A stretch of DNA of 64,000 nt from JAFDXJ01 sp039811225. Its GTDB lineage: Bacteria > Bacteroidota > Bacteroidia > Chitinophagales > Chitinophagaceae. The notes beneath the pieces are model-generated. The model saw only the letters and a list, made by a program, of their open reading frames with translations, was not told where the DNA came from and did no database searches. Position numbers and translations under genes: made by a program. Positions 35,021 through 43,573 of this stretch are shown piece by piece. The DNA is taken from positions 383,047-447,046 of the forward strand of contig JBDHYG010000001.1 in the NCBI GenBank assembly GCA_039811225.1. The letters are read 5' to 3'. The first letter of the stretch is position 1, and each line of letters begins with the position of its first letter.

Positions 35021-35794
35021 GTGGAGCAACCCGGCTATCAAATTAAACTAGACCAATTCGAAGGGCCTTTCGACTTACTCTTATTTTTTATAGAACGGGA
35101 TGAACTGGATATTTATAATATCAATATCACTAAAATTATTAATGATTTTCTCAATTATATCCATGAACAGGAAAAATTAAATATTGACCTCAGTAGTGAG
35201 TTTATTTTATTTACCTCTACCTTAATGCGCATCAAAGCCAAGATGCTCATTCCCCGGAAAGAACTGGATGCGGCTGGGAATGAAATTGACCCGCGCCAGG
35301 AATTGGTAGATAAAATTCTTGAATACAAACGCTTCAAAGAAGCAGCTCTGAGTATGGCTAACCTGGAAGCGGCGCGGATGATGCTCGCCGGAAGGGGCAA
35401 CCTGCAAAAAGAATTATATGCCATTGGGGAAGCCAGTTCAGAAGGAACGGAAATTCAACAAATCACGTTGTTTAAATTGATGAAAGCCTTTGACCGGGTC
35501 ATGCAACGCATGCAGGAACGGATCAATAAACCGGTACATACAGTGGTTCAATATAATTATACCATGGAAGAAAGCCGGGAGTCTATTTTACAACAGGTAG
35601 AAAAAGAAAAAACCGTTGCGTTTGAAAATCTTTTTCAGCATTGCGAAACCAGGTTGCATGCTATCTTTCTTTTCTTATCGCTGCTTGAATTAGTACAGCA
35701 AAAGTTTATGGCCCTGCTGGTTGGCCAGGGACGCAATAACTTTATTGTTGAATGGAATGAGAACCGGGACCCGGAAACTGATGAAGAAGGGTAG
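35021..35794 (+). CDS. scpA: Segregation and condensation protein A
   Basis: ScpA is the kleisin subunit that bridges SMC heads and ScpB in the bacterial condensin complex. It is 257 residues. The N-terminal domain reads YQIKLDQFEGPFDLLLFFIERDELDIYNI, the classic ScpA opening, then FILFTSTLMRIKAKMLIP. The middle is an acidic/charged linker, and the C-terminal winged-helix domain has IFLFLSLLELVQQKFMALL. The start is a GTG at 35021: the next ATG would remove the conserved N-terminal domain. scpB is not adjacent. Confidence 0.92.
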   Translation: MEQPGYQIKLDQFEGPFDLLLFFIERDELDIYNINITKIINDFLNYIHEQEKLNIDLSSEFILFTSTLMRIKAKMLIPRKELDAAGNEIDPRQELVDKILEYKRFKEAALSMANLEAARMMLAGRGNLQKELYAIGEASSEGTEIQQITLFKLMKAFDRVMQRMQERINKPVHTVVQYNYTMEESRESILQQVEKEKTVAFENLFQHCETRLHAIFLFLSLLELVQQKFMALLVGQGRNNFIVEWNENRDPETDEEG

Positions 35795-35813
35795 ATAAAC
35801 CGGGTTTTATTTA

Positions 35814-35844
35814 TTGTTTCTTTCTCCAAAAAACAGTATCTTTA
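35814..35844 (+). promoter_or_regulatory. Candidate promoter of the small G10-tract gene
   Basis: TTG (35814-35816), a 20-base spacer, then TATCTTTA (35837-35844), one mismatch from TAnnTTTG. The first ATG is at 35867, so the leader would be about 17 bases. Confidence 0.4.
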
Positions 35845-35866
35845 TTACAACTTTTCATTATAAAAA

Positions 35867-36010
35867 ATGTACATGCAAAAAAAATTATTCTCGGCTGTAC
35901 AGAAAGTTTTGGCGCTGCATTTTATACCGGCTGCCCGGAAAATACCGAAAACCACCAACCTCTCATCGGCTGAAATGCCCGTCCACACTGCATTTGCGGG
36001 GGGGGGGTAA
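35867..36010 (+). CDS. Small peptide gene ending in a G10 tract (first half of a split frame)
   Basis: The frame ATG at 35867 (or 35873) encodes 47 residues, MYMQKKLFSAVQKVLALHF then IPAARKIPKTTNLSSAEMPV, ending AFAGGG and TAA right after a run of ten G. An A-rich leader and a promoter-like sequence precede it. I do not recognise the peptide. If the G run had eleven bases instead of ten, the frame would run on without a stop to 36267 and give a protein of 133 residues. The short product may be complete, or the gene may be phase-variable, frameshifted, or disrupted by a sequencing error. Confidence 0.45.
   Translation: MYMQKKLFSAVQKVLALHFIPAARKIPKTTNLSSAEMPVHTAFAGGG
35998..36007. repeat. Homopolymer tract of ten G
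   Basis: Ten consecutive G inside a coding frame in an A/T-rich gap. Such tracts vary in length by slipped-strand mispairing and act as phase-variation switches in many bacteria; they are also frequent sites of base-calling error. Confidence 0.9.
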
Positions 36011-36267
36011 ACCATTCCTTACACAACCATTTTAAAAACTGTAGTTGTCGTTTGCCACTAAGTTTAATAAATAATAAGGCAGATCTATACATAGCTTCCC
36101 GGAGTTGTTTTTTCTTTCAATCCATTTTAAATGGAACCGCCGGATCATTGGCCGGAACACAAAAATTTGTGGACTGCGAAGATTACCGCCATAGCAGTGG
36201 CTCCTGTGCTACGGCTGCAGATAACAATAATTGCAATGCCAATGATAATTGTAATGACTCGCTGTAA
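36011..36267 (+). other. Second half of the split small frame, Cys- and Asn-rich
   Basis: An open stretch in the +1-shifted frame that ends at a TAA at 36265-36267. It encodes a Cys-containing segment (NCSCRLPLSL, SRSCFFFQS) and then a polar Asn/Asp-rich tail, KFVDCEDYRHSSGSC followed by NNNCNANDNCNDSL. It has no ATG start of its own in this frame; a TTG occurs at 36052. The spaced Cys/Asn tail would suit a small secreted or modified peptide, but this is inference. It joins the 35867 frame if one G is added to the G10 tract. Confidence 0.4.
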
Positions 36268-36316
36268 AATAATTACAAATTACAATAAATTTTGAATAAC
36301 TATAAAAATAATAAAG

Positions 36317-38104
36317 ATGAAAAATTTAATTAAAACATGTATGCTGTTGCTTACCAGCTTATCCTGTTCATGGATACAAGCCCAGGTAGGTTATTTAGAT
36401 CCCACATTTGGTGATAATGGGATAGTTGTACAAAAACGTTTAGGTATTACGGAAGGCTTAGCGTTATTGCCCGATGGTAAAATTCTTGTAGGGGGTGGCG
36501 CCGGGCCGGATTTTTATATGGATCGGTTTAATAGTGATGGGAGTAATGATAATACATTTGGAGTCAATGGCCGGGTAGAATTGAACGTGGAAAACAAAGA
36601 AGCGTATTGTAAAGATTTAGCCGTACAGCCTGATGGGAAAATTATTTTAGTGGGTTCCATCTTTAAAAATGCTACAAATTTTGATGTTGGTATAGTACGC
36701 TGCAAGCAGGATGGTAGTTTAGATAGTAGCTTTGGCCTCAATGGCCTGGTACGGGTTGATTTAATGAATAATGACTATTGTAATAGTGTCGCACTTCAAC
36801 CGGACGGGAAAATACTCGTTACAGGAGCATCAGGTAATAGTATATATTATGTACAGGATGCTTTTGTTATCCGGGTAAATACTGATGGAAGCCTCGATTC
36901 CGGATTTGCCGGAACCGGTATTTTTCAACAACATTTCTCAGTACAAATTGAAATTGCTTCTGTCATCGTGCAGCCCGATAATAAGATTTTAATGGGTGGG
37001 AAATATAATAAATATGCCCTCATTCCACCTTTTATGGTGGAACGATTTAATGTGGATGGTACACTTGATAGCAGTTTTGGAGAGATGGGTATTGCAAAAT
37101 TTATTTTTGGAAATGAACAGGAAAGTTGGGCAAATAACTTCAATGATATGGCGCTTCAATCTGACGGAAAAATAGTTTGTGTAGGTCAGTCGGGCTATGA
37201 TATATATAGTATGGCTATTTGCCGCTTTAATACAGATGGTAGTGTGGATAATAGTTTTGGAGAAAATGGAGGCACAATAATTGAATATAATAATCACACT
37301 TCTAATTTAAATTCTGTGTTGATTCAACAAGACGGGAAAATAGTAGCTACCGGCTATGGGGCAGATTATGGTGGGCCTCCGGGGCCGGCTATTTTAATAA
37401 GATTTGAAAGCAATGGAAGTTTAGATCCGAGTTTTGCGATAAATGGTATTCAGGCAACTTATTTTAACGAATCATCAGAAGGTAGTGAAATTAAACTATT
37501 ACCTGATCAAAAAATTTTAGTAGCAGGCGATGAGGGAGGTGGATATATTATTTTAATGCGCTTCAATGGTGATAATATTCTCGCCACACATTTCAAGAAT
37601 GTAAAAGCGGTACAGGATAAAACAGGTGTAACGATCAGTTGGGAAACACTCAACGAGAGCGGCACGAAGAGTTATAGTATAGAACGCAGCAGCAATGCCA
37701 CCGAATTTGTAAACATAGCCACCGTTCCGGCTAAAGGTGGCTCGGAAAATAAGTATAGCTATATCGATCAGCATCCGCTTCAAGGTATTGCTTATTACCG
37801 CATCAAAGAAAATGCCCTGAATGGCACTGCTACTTACAGCAATACACTCAAAGTAATTTTTGAAAGCAATACCCTGGCGCTTTATCCCAACCCGGCAAAG
37901 AGTACCCTTACCATTACCGGCTTAAACAAACTATATACCGCCACCATCCGCATCACGGATATACATGGAAGAGAAATACTGCAACAAAAAACCAACAACA
38001 GCAGTGAACTTACATTGACTATTCGTTCCCTCGCACAAGGCAGTTATTTTGTTCTCATTGAGCAAAACGGGAAAGTAGATAAACTACGGTTTATTAAAGA
38101 GTAG
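36317..38104 (+). CDS. Secreted delta-60 repeat beta-propeller protein with T9SS type A sorting domain
   Basis: A 595-residue exported protein. A signal peptide (residues 1-22, SWIQAQ) is followed by about eight delta-60 (DUF5122) repeats of roughly 50 residues, with recurring LQPDGKILV and FNSDGSNDNTFG-like units; they are expected to fold as a beta-propeller. From about 420 an FnIII-like segment (TGVTISWETLNESGTKSYSI) leads to the C-terminal sorting domain (LALYPNPAKSTLTITGL, GSYFVLIEQ, LRFIKE) for type IX secretion. No enzyme motif was seen; binding or surface display is likely. A terminator follows. The small G10-tract gene lies immediately upstream. Confidence 0.88.
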   Translation: MKNLIKTCMLLLTSLSCSWIQAQVGYLDPTFGDNGIVVQKRLGITEGLALLPDGKILVGGGAGPDFYMDRFNSDGSNDNTFGVNGRVELNVENKEAYCKDLAVQPDGKIILVGSIFKNATNFDVGIVRCKQDGSLDSSFGLNGLVRVDLMNNDYCNSVALQPDGKILVTGASGNSIYYVQDAFVIRVNTDGSLDSGFAGTGIFQQHFSVQIEIASVIVQPDNKILMGGKYNKYALIPPFMVERFNVDGTLDSSFGEMGIAKFIFGNEQESWANNFNDMALQSDGKIVCVGQSGYDIYSMAICRFNTDGSVDNSFGENGGTIIEYNNHTSNLNSVLIQQDGKIVATGYGADYGGPPGPAILIRFESNGSLDPSFAINGIQATYFNESSEGSEIKLLPDQKILVAGDEGGGYIILMRFNGDNILATHFKNVKAVQDKTGVTISWETLNESGTKSYSIERSSNATEFVNIATVPAKGGSENKYSYIDQHPLQGIAYYRIKENALNGTATYSNTLKVIFESNTLALYPNPAKSTLTITGLNKLYTATIRITDIHGREILQQKTNNSSELTLTIRSLAQGSYFVLIEQNGKVDKLRFIKE

Positions 38105-38128
38105 ATGGCATAAAATAAATTTCAGCAA

Positions 38129-38163
38129 TGCAGGCATTTGAAAAGATGCCTGTATTTTTTTTT
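38129..38163 (+). terminator. Intrinsic terminator after the delta-60 repeat gene
   Basis: A stem of CAGGCAT/ATGCCTG (38131-38137 with 38146-38152), extendable by two pairs, with an eight-base loop and then a long T run to 38163. It is 26 bases after the stop codon. Confidence 0.8.
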
Positions 38164-38285
38164 GTTATCCGTTTGCCTTTTTGTCTTGATACAAAAAAGT
38201 AAAATGGTATATATTTTCAATAATCAGTCTGAAGAAATATTTTAGTAAAAAATATTTTTTTCTATATACCGACTGGCTGAAATGA

Positions 38286-40247
38286 TTAATACGCTTTGGG
38301 GAGTATGGATTCAACCGTTTCCTTCCGGCTTTGCCGTAATGCATACACGGCATCTACTATGCCTTTCGTGTCGTACCCACATTCCCGGTGTAATTCTTTT
38401 AAAGTGCCGTGTTCAATAATTCTGTCGGGGATGCCCAGCATTTTTACTTCAGCAATATAGTTATGTGCTGCAATAAATTCAAGAATAGCGCTGCCTACGC
38501 CGCCATGTATGCAACCGTCTTCCACCGTAATGATCTTGCTGTATGTAGCAAAAACTTCGTGCAAGAGTTTTTCATCCAGCGGTTTGGCAAATCGCAGGTC
38601 ATAATGTGCAGGATCAATGCCGGCAGTTTTTAATTCCCGGATAGCTGCCGTGACAAAATTCCCGGGATGACCAAATGAAAGAATAGCGATATCATTGCCG
38701 TCATTATGCAATGTACCCTTGTATAATTTTCGGCCGGTACCGATCTCAATTTCCTTCATAGGCGTTTTCCATTCCGGCATGACACCTTCTCCTCTCGGAT
38801 AACGAATAACAAAAGGGTATTTCGTGCTGTCCAGTTGGGCCGTGAACATGAGGTTGCGCAACTCCGATTCATTCATGGGTGCACTGATGATCATATTGGG
38901 GATACAACGGAAATAGGCAATATCATAAGCGCCATGATGGGTAGGGCCATCTTCCCCCACCAATCCTGCCCGGTCAAGGCAAAAGATAACGGGTAATTTT
39001 TGTATAGCCACATCATGTACAGCCTGGTCATAAGCCCGTTGCATAAAGGAAGAGTAAATATTGCAAAAGACTTTCATGCCCTGCGTAGCCAACCCGGCAC
39101 TCAGCGTAACCGCATGCTGCTCACAAATACCTACATCCAATGCCCGATGAGGCATTTTTTCCATCATAAACTTTAGAGAAGATCCGCTGGGCATGGCCGG
39201 TGTGATCCCCATAATCCTTTCATCTTTTTCAGCCAGTTCAATGATCGTATGGCCAAAGACATCCTGGTATTTCGGAGGCTGTGGAATAGCATGTGTTTTC
39301 TTATAAATTTCACCGGTCACTTTATCAAATAAGCCGGGGGCATGCCATTTGGTTTGATCTTTTTCTGCCTGGGCATAGCCTTTTCCTTTTACGGTAACAA
39401 TATGCAGAAGTTTAGGCCCGGGTATTTTTTTCAGGTCTTTGAGGGTATCTACCAGCTTGGTAATATTATGTCCATCAATCGGGCCGAAGTACCGAAGTTT
39501 TAACGCTTCAAAAAGGTTACTGCTTTTACTTACCATGCCCTTGGCGCTCGCTTCAAATTTGCTGATCATTTCCCGGCTGAACTTTTTCCCAACCGGTAAT
39601 TTTCCCAGCATATTCCACACATCATCCCGCACTTTATTGTACACCGGTGAGGTACTGATATCGGTCAGGTATTCCTTCAGGGCACCCACATTGGGGTCAA
39701 TGCTCATGCAATTGTCATTGAGGATTATCAACAAATCCGCATCTGCTACACCGGCATGGTTCATAGCTTCAAAAGCCAGCCCGGCGGTCATGGCCCCATC
39801 GCCGATAACAGCAATGGATTTCCGGTCTTCTTTTTTGAGTTTGGTAGCAATGGCCATTCCTAATGCGGCGGAAATGGAGGTGGAAGAATGCCCTACGCCA
39901 AAAGTGTCATATTCACTTTCGCTTCTTTTGGGGAAACCACTCAGGCCTTTGTATTTCCGGTTGGTTACAAAATTTTCCATCCGGCCGGTAAGGATCTTAT
40001 GGCCATAAGCCTGATGGCCCACATCCCATACCAATTGATCATACGGTGTATTATATACATAATGCAGCGCTACACTCAATTCCACCACACCGAGGCTGGC
40101 GCCAAAATGGCCACCATGTACACTTACCACATCAACGATGTATTGACGCAATTCATCACAAACTGCCGGCAATTGTGCACGGGATAGTTTTTTTAAATCC
40201 TCAGGTGAATGAATTTTTTTAAGAAGCGGACCGGGCGTTATATCCAT
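38286..40247 (-). CDS. dxs: 1-deoxy-D-xylulose-5-phosphate synthase
   Basis: This thiamine-diphosphate enzyme condenses pyruvate and glyceraldehyde-3-phosphate, the first step of the MEP pathway. The preferred start at 40247 (MDITPGPLLKKIHSPEDLKK) gives 653 residues; the frame opens 38 codons earlier, but that stretch has no family similarity. Visible motifs are HYVYNTPYDQLVWDVGHQAY, the TPP-binding GDGAMTAGLAFEAMNHAG, DCMSIDPNVGAL-like NDNCMSIDPN, GVGHSSTSISAALG, and the transketolase C-terminal FCNIYSSFMQRAYDQ and DRAGLVGEDGPTHHG. It stands alone, convergent with the delta-60 gene and divergent from the LytS gene. ispG of the same pathway is at the left edge. Confidence 0.95.
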   Translation of the reverse strand: MDITPGPLLKKIHSPEDLKKLSRAQLPAVCDELRQYIVDVVSVHGGHFGASLGVVELSVALHYVYNTPYDQLVWDVGHQAYGHKILTGRMENFVTNRKYKGLSGFPKRSESEYDTFGVGHSSTSISAALGMAIATKLKKEDRKSIAVIGDGAMTAGLAFEAMNHAGVADADLLIILNDNCMSIDPNVGALKEYLTDISTSPVYNKVRDDVWNMLGKLPVGKKFSREMISKFEASAKGMVSKSSNLFEALKLRYFGPIDGHNITKLVDTLKDLKKIPGPKLLHIVTVKGKGYAQAEKDQTKWHAPGLFDKVTGEIYKKTHAIPQPPKYQDVFGHTIIELAEKDERIMGITPAMPSGSSLKFMMEKMPHRALDVGICEQHAVTLSAGLATQGMKVFCNIYSSFMQRAYDQAVHDVAIQKLPVIFCLDRAGLVGEDGPTHHGAYDIAYFRCIPNMIISAPMNESELRNLMFTAQLDSTKYPFVIRYPRGEGVMPEWKTPMKEIEIGTGRKLYKGTLHNDGNDIAILSFGHPGNFVTAAIRELKTAGIDPAHYDLRFAKPLDEKLLHEVFATYSKIITVEDGCIHGGVGSAILEFIAAHNYIAEVKMLGIPDRIIEHGTLKELHRECGYDTKGIVDAVYALRQSRKETVESILPKAY

Positions 40248-40423
40248 CAGGCTATAAAAATTAAATAAATTGGAAAATGTAAAATTACAGATTTTAGCAA
40301 CAAATAACCCTATAAAACGTATTTTTTGCCGGGCCGGTTCCTTATTGAAAAAGATTTTCAACCTTATAGCTACGCTTATTTACCATTAATCCCAACAAAG
40401 GGTTTCCGGGGGAAGGAACGTTG

Positions 40424-40431
40424 TAATTTTG
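40424..40431 (+). promoter_or_regulatory. Promoter -7 element of the LytS gene, beside the start codon
   Basis: TAATTTTG is an exact TAnnTTTG match ending seven bases before the ATG at 40439. A TTTC at 40403 stands 17 bases upstream as a weak -33 element. If used, the transcript would be nearly leaderless. Confidence 0.4.
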
Positions 40432-40438
40432 CCAAACG

Positions 40439-41485
40439 ATGAAAAGTAATCTTTCCAAGTATATGCTTTGCCAGTTTTTTGGCTGGCTATTTTATGGCCT
40501 TTCTCTCCTTTTTTTTGCATTTACTTTTGATCATAAAATTTCTACCCTATATACCCAGCGGCTTGTTTTATCTATGGTGCTTGGTCTTTTTGTAACCCAT
40601 TTATTGCGTTATGCATTAAAAAGATTCCGGCTGTTACCACCTCTCTCTGGTAATAAGTGGCTGTTTTTATTTATAACTGTAATGGTTACCTGCATTTTAT
40701 ATAGTTTTCTCAATAGCAGCCTGGTAGAATTATTCAAATGGTATGACCCCCGTGTAAAAGCATCCATAGACCAGCGTTTCATCTTTAATATCTTTAATGA
40801 TACCCCGATTATTTTTGTTTGGGTAAGCATCTATTATGTCTGGCATTATATAGAAGCAGAGCGGGCGACCAAGTTTGACCAGGTGAAACTGGAAAGCCTG
40901 GTGAAGGAATTGCAGTTAAAAACCATTAAATCACATATCAATCCACATTTTATTTTTAATGCCCTCAACAGTATCCGGGCATTGGTTGATGAAAATCCGG
41001 AACGGGCCAGAACCGCTATCACAGAACTCAGCAATATTTTGCGTAGCAGTATGAAAGCCGATTCCCTGGAAACCGTACCCCTTGAACAGGAAATCCATAT
41101 TGTGAAAGATTATCTCGAGCTGGAACATATCCGCTTTGAAGACCGCCTGAATGTGGAATACAATATTGATGAGGAAACCCTGGATCAGCCTATCCCACCC
41201 ATGATGTTGCAAACACTGGTGGAAAATGCCATTAAGCATGGTATCAGCCGGGAAGTGGATGGCGGGCAAATAAAAATCAATTCCGGGTTTAATGATAAAA
41301 CCTATGAACTGATTGTACAAAACACCGGGCACCTCGATCCACATACCATTGAAGAAGGTTTTGGCATTTCCAGTACCCGCAACCGGTTAAAGTTGATCTA
41401 TGGTAACGAAGCCAGTTTTGAAATGAAAAATGTAAATGGCCATATGGTAGAAGCGAAAGTGTCCATACCCTTAAACATTAACTAA
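40439..41485 (+). CDS. LytS-type sensor histidine kinase
   Basis: A 348-residue membrane histidine kinase. About four hydrophobic segments (residues 5-30, 40-58, 75-97 and 115-135) are followed by a short coiled coil, then the His_kinase domain with the phosphoacceptor His170 in SHINPHFIFNALNSIRAL. A HATPase domain follows (QTLVENAIKHGISREV, N box; FGISSTRNRL, G box). There is no large periplasmic domain, so the signal is unclear. The response regulator gene starts 18 bases downstream and must be its partner. The start codon lies seven bases from a promoter element. Confidence 0.92.
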   Translation: MKSNLSKYMLCQFFGWLFYGLSLLFFAFTFDHKISTLYTQRLVLSMVLGLFVTHLLRYALKRFRLLPPLSGNKWLFLFITVMVTCILYSFLNSSLVELFKWYDPRVKASIDQRFIFNIFNDTPIIFVWVSIYYVWHYIEAERATKFDQVKLESLVKELQLKTIKSHINPHFIFNALNSIRALVDENPERARTAITELSNILRSSMKADSLETVPLEQEIHIVKDYLELEHIRFEDRLNVEYNIDEETLDQPIPPMMLQTLVENAIKHGISREVDGGQIKINSGFNDKTYELIVQNTGHLDPHTIEEGFGISSTRNRLKLIYGNEASFEMKNVNGHMVEAKVSIPLNIN

Positions 41486-41503
41486 TTTAAAATTACAAAT
41501 GAT

Positions 41504-42238
41504 ATGTCTGTAAAAGCGATAATTATTGATGACGAACGACTCGCAAGAACCGAATTAAAAAAATTACTCCAGGGATTTTCCGATATTGAAATCATTGATG
41601 AAGCATCAAACGTGGAAGAAGGTATTGAAAAAATCGAAACGAAAAACCCGGACCTTATTTTCCTTGATATTCAAATGCCCGGGAAGACCGGCTTTGAATT
41701 ACTCCAGGAACTGGAAAAAGCACCACGAGTGATTTTCACAACGGCCTATGATGAATATGCTTTAAAGGCCTTTGAAGTGAATGCACTGGACTATCTATTA
41801 AAACCTATAGAACCACGGCGCTTATCGGATGCCATTCAAAAACTGCATTACGAGATCAGCCGGGAAAAAGCCGGTCTCAACAATGCAACCAACCGGGGGC
41901 CCCTCAGCGAAAATGACCAGGTCTTTGTAAAAGACGGTGAACGTTGCTGGTTTGTGAAACTGGCTGAAATCCGGTTATTCGAAAGTGTAGGCAATTATGC
42001 CAAAGTTTATTTTGCCAATAATAAACCCCTCATATTAAAATCCCTGAACGCCCTGGAAGAAAGATTGGATGAACGGTTTTTCTTCCGGGCCAACAGGAAG
42101 CATATCATCAATATGCACCATATAGAAAAAATAGAACCGTACTTTAATGGGGGCTTACTGGTGGAATTAAAAGGCGGCGAAAAAATAGAAGTAAGCCGCC
42201 GTCAAACCGTGCGTTTCAAAGAAATGATGAGCTTATAA
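41504..42238 (+). CDS. LytTR-family response regulator
   Basis: A 244-residue cytosolic DNA-binding regulator. The receiver domain (1-120) has the acidic pocket IIIDDE, phosphoacceptor Asp55 in LIFLDIQMPGKTG, and the conserved Thr/Lys (IFTTAYDEYALKAF, DYLLKPIEPRRL). The LytTR DNA-binding domain (about 140-240) shows VFVKDGERCWFVKLAEIRLFE, SVGNYAKVYF and FFRANRKHIINMHHIE. It forms a pair with the upstream LytS-type kinase. Its targets are not visible; the next gene, an M28 peptidase 26 bases on, may be in the same transcript. Confidence 0.93.
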   Translation: MSVKAIIIDDERLARTELKKLLQGFSDIEIIDEASNVEEGIEKIETKNPDLIFLDIQMPGKTGFELLQELEKAPRVIFTTAYDEYALKAFEVNALDYLLKPIEPRRLSDAIQKLHYEISREKAGLNNATNRGPLSENDQVFVKDGERCWFVKLAEIRLFESVGNYAKVYFANNKPLILKSLNALEERLDERFFFRANRKHIINMHHIEKIEPYFNGGLLVELKGGEKIEVSRRQTVRFKEMMSL

Positions 42239-42264
42239 ATTACCCTGTTTTAATCAATCATTTT

Positions 42265-43551
42265 ATGCAAAAAAAATCGGTGCTATTTTTTATTGGCCTC
42301 TTCCTGGCCTTATTCCTCCAGGCACAGGAAATTGAAAAAGTAATTAATGAAAAAGAAGTGAGCCGGATAGAATCAGCCCTTTCAGCAGATGATATGCAGG
42401 GCCGTGCCATCTTTTCTGCAGGTATTGATAAAGCTGCCGATTTTATAAGCAATGAATTCAGGAAAGCAGGGCTTCAAAAATTTGCCGGGCTTGATTCCTA
42501 TTTACAATCCTTTGTTTTGCTTTCGCCTACATTGGAAAAAGCTTCCCTGGCTATGGATGGGCAAATGGTAAACGATAAAAATATGATTGTAGTAACGACT
42601 AAAAAACATTTGATGGTTACTGAAAATTCAGGTTTTAAGCAGGTAGCTGTTCATTCCATGGATGCTCTATTTCAAACAGCTTCGGCTGCCATAAAACAAG
42701 GTACACATACTATTTTCTGGCTGGATACGAATCTTTCAAAAAATTTTACTTATCTCAATTACTTCAAACGAAACATTGATGGCAATGCCGGTGATGTAAT
42801 TTTTGTATTGACCGCACAAGTTCCGAAAACATTTACCCTGGAAGCAACGCATTCCTTCAAAGAGAAAAAATTAGCAAATGTTGTAGGTGAAATAAAAGGT
42901 AAAACTCGGCCAGAGGAATATGTTGTTTTCTCTGCACACTATGATCATTTAGGAATTGGAAAACCGGTAAACGGAGATTCCATCTATAATGGTGCCAATG
43001 ATGATGCATCTGGTACAACAGCGGTCATTTTATTGGCCAACTATTTTAAGCAGCTCAACCATAATAACCGGACATTGATATTCGTAGCTTTTACCGGGGA
43101 AGAATCCGGCGGATTTGGATCTAAATATTTTTCCACACATCTTCCATCCGAACAGGTTGTAGCTATGTTCAATATTGAAATGATCGGCACGGAAAGCAAG
43201 TGGGGAACCAATTCAGCCTATATCACCGGTTATGAAAAAACGAATATGGGAGATATCCTGCAGAAAAACCTGACAGGTACTTCTTTTTCTTTTCATCCCG
43301 ATCCATATACCTCAGAAAATCTTTTTTATCGGTCAGATAATGCCACCCTGGCCCGGCTGGGCGTACCGGCACATACTATCTCCACTTCCAAAATGGATAA
43401 TGAACCCAATTATCATAGAGTGACTGATGAAATCGGGACCCTGGATATGAAAAATATGACAGCCATTATCCGGGCAATTGCACTGAGTGCACAGTCCATC
43501 ATCCAGGGCAAGGATACACCAACCCGTGTTCAGCAGGAAGATTTAAAATAA
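42265..43551 (+). CDS. Exported M28-family zinc peptidase
   Basis: A 428-residue metallopeptidase with a signal peptide (residues 1-20, ending FLQAQ). An N-terminal part possibly carries a PA-like segment, and then the M28 di-zinc core: SAHYDHLG (first His), NGANDDASGT (bridging Asp), FTGEESGGFGS (Glu-Glu pair), NIEMIGTES (where many members have Asp) and MDNEPNYHRVTDE (last His). Members are aminopeptidases or carboxypeptidases acting outside the cytosol. It closely follows the LytR-type regulator. The Glu in place of the usual Asp at the NIEMIG position is a small oddity. Confidence 0.88.
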   Translation: MQKKSVLFFIGLFLALFLQAQEIEKVINEKEVSRIESALSADDMQGRAIFSAGIDKAADFISNEFRKAGLQKFAGLDSYLQSFVLLSPTLEKASLAMDGQMVNDKNMIVVTTKKHLMVTENSGFKQVAVHSMDALFQTASAAIKQGTHTIFWLDTNLSKNFTYLNYFKRNIDGNAGDVIFVLTAQVPKTFTLEATHSFKEKKLANVVGEIKGKTRPEEYVVFSAHYDHLGIGKPVNGDSIYNGANDDASGTTAVILLANYFKQLNHNNRTLIFVAFTGEESGGFGSKYFSTHLPSEQVVAMFNIEMIGTESKWGTNSAYITGYEKTNMGDILQKNLTGTSFSFHPDPYTSENLFYRSDNATLARLGVPAHTISTSKMDNEPNYHRVTDEIGTLDMKNMTAIIRAIALSAQSIIQGKDTPTRVQQEDLK

Positions 43552-43573
43552 GAACAATTTATTTTTTTTCTGC

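Noticed and set aside
35814..36035. Open frame of 73 codons over the small gene region
   Set aside because: It starts at a TTG before the promoter-like element and is out of frame with the better start at 35867; codon content (many Arg/Lys/Pro) looks like a shadow.
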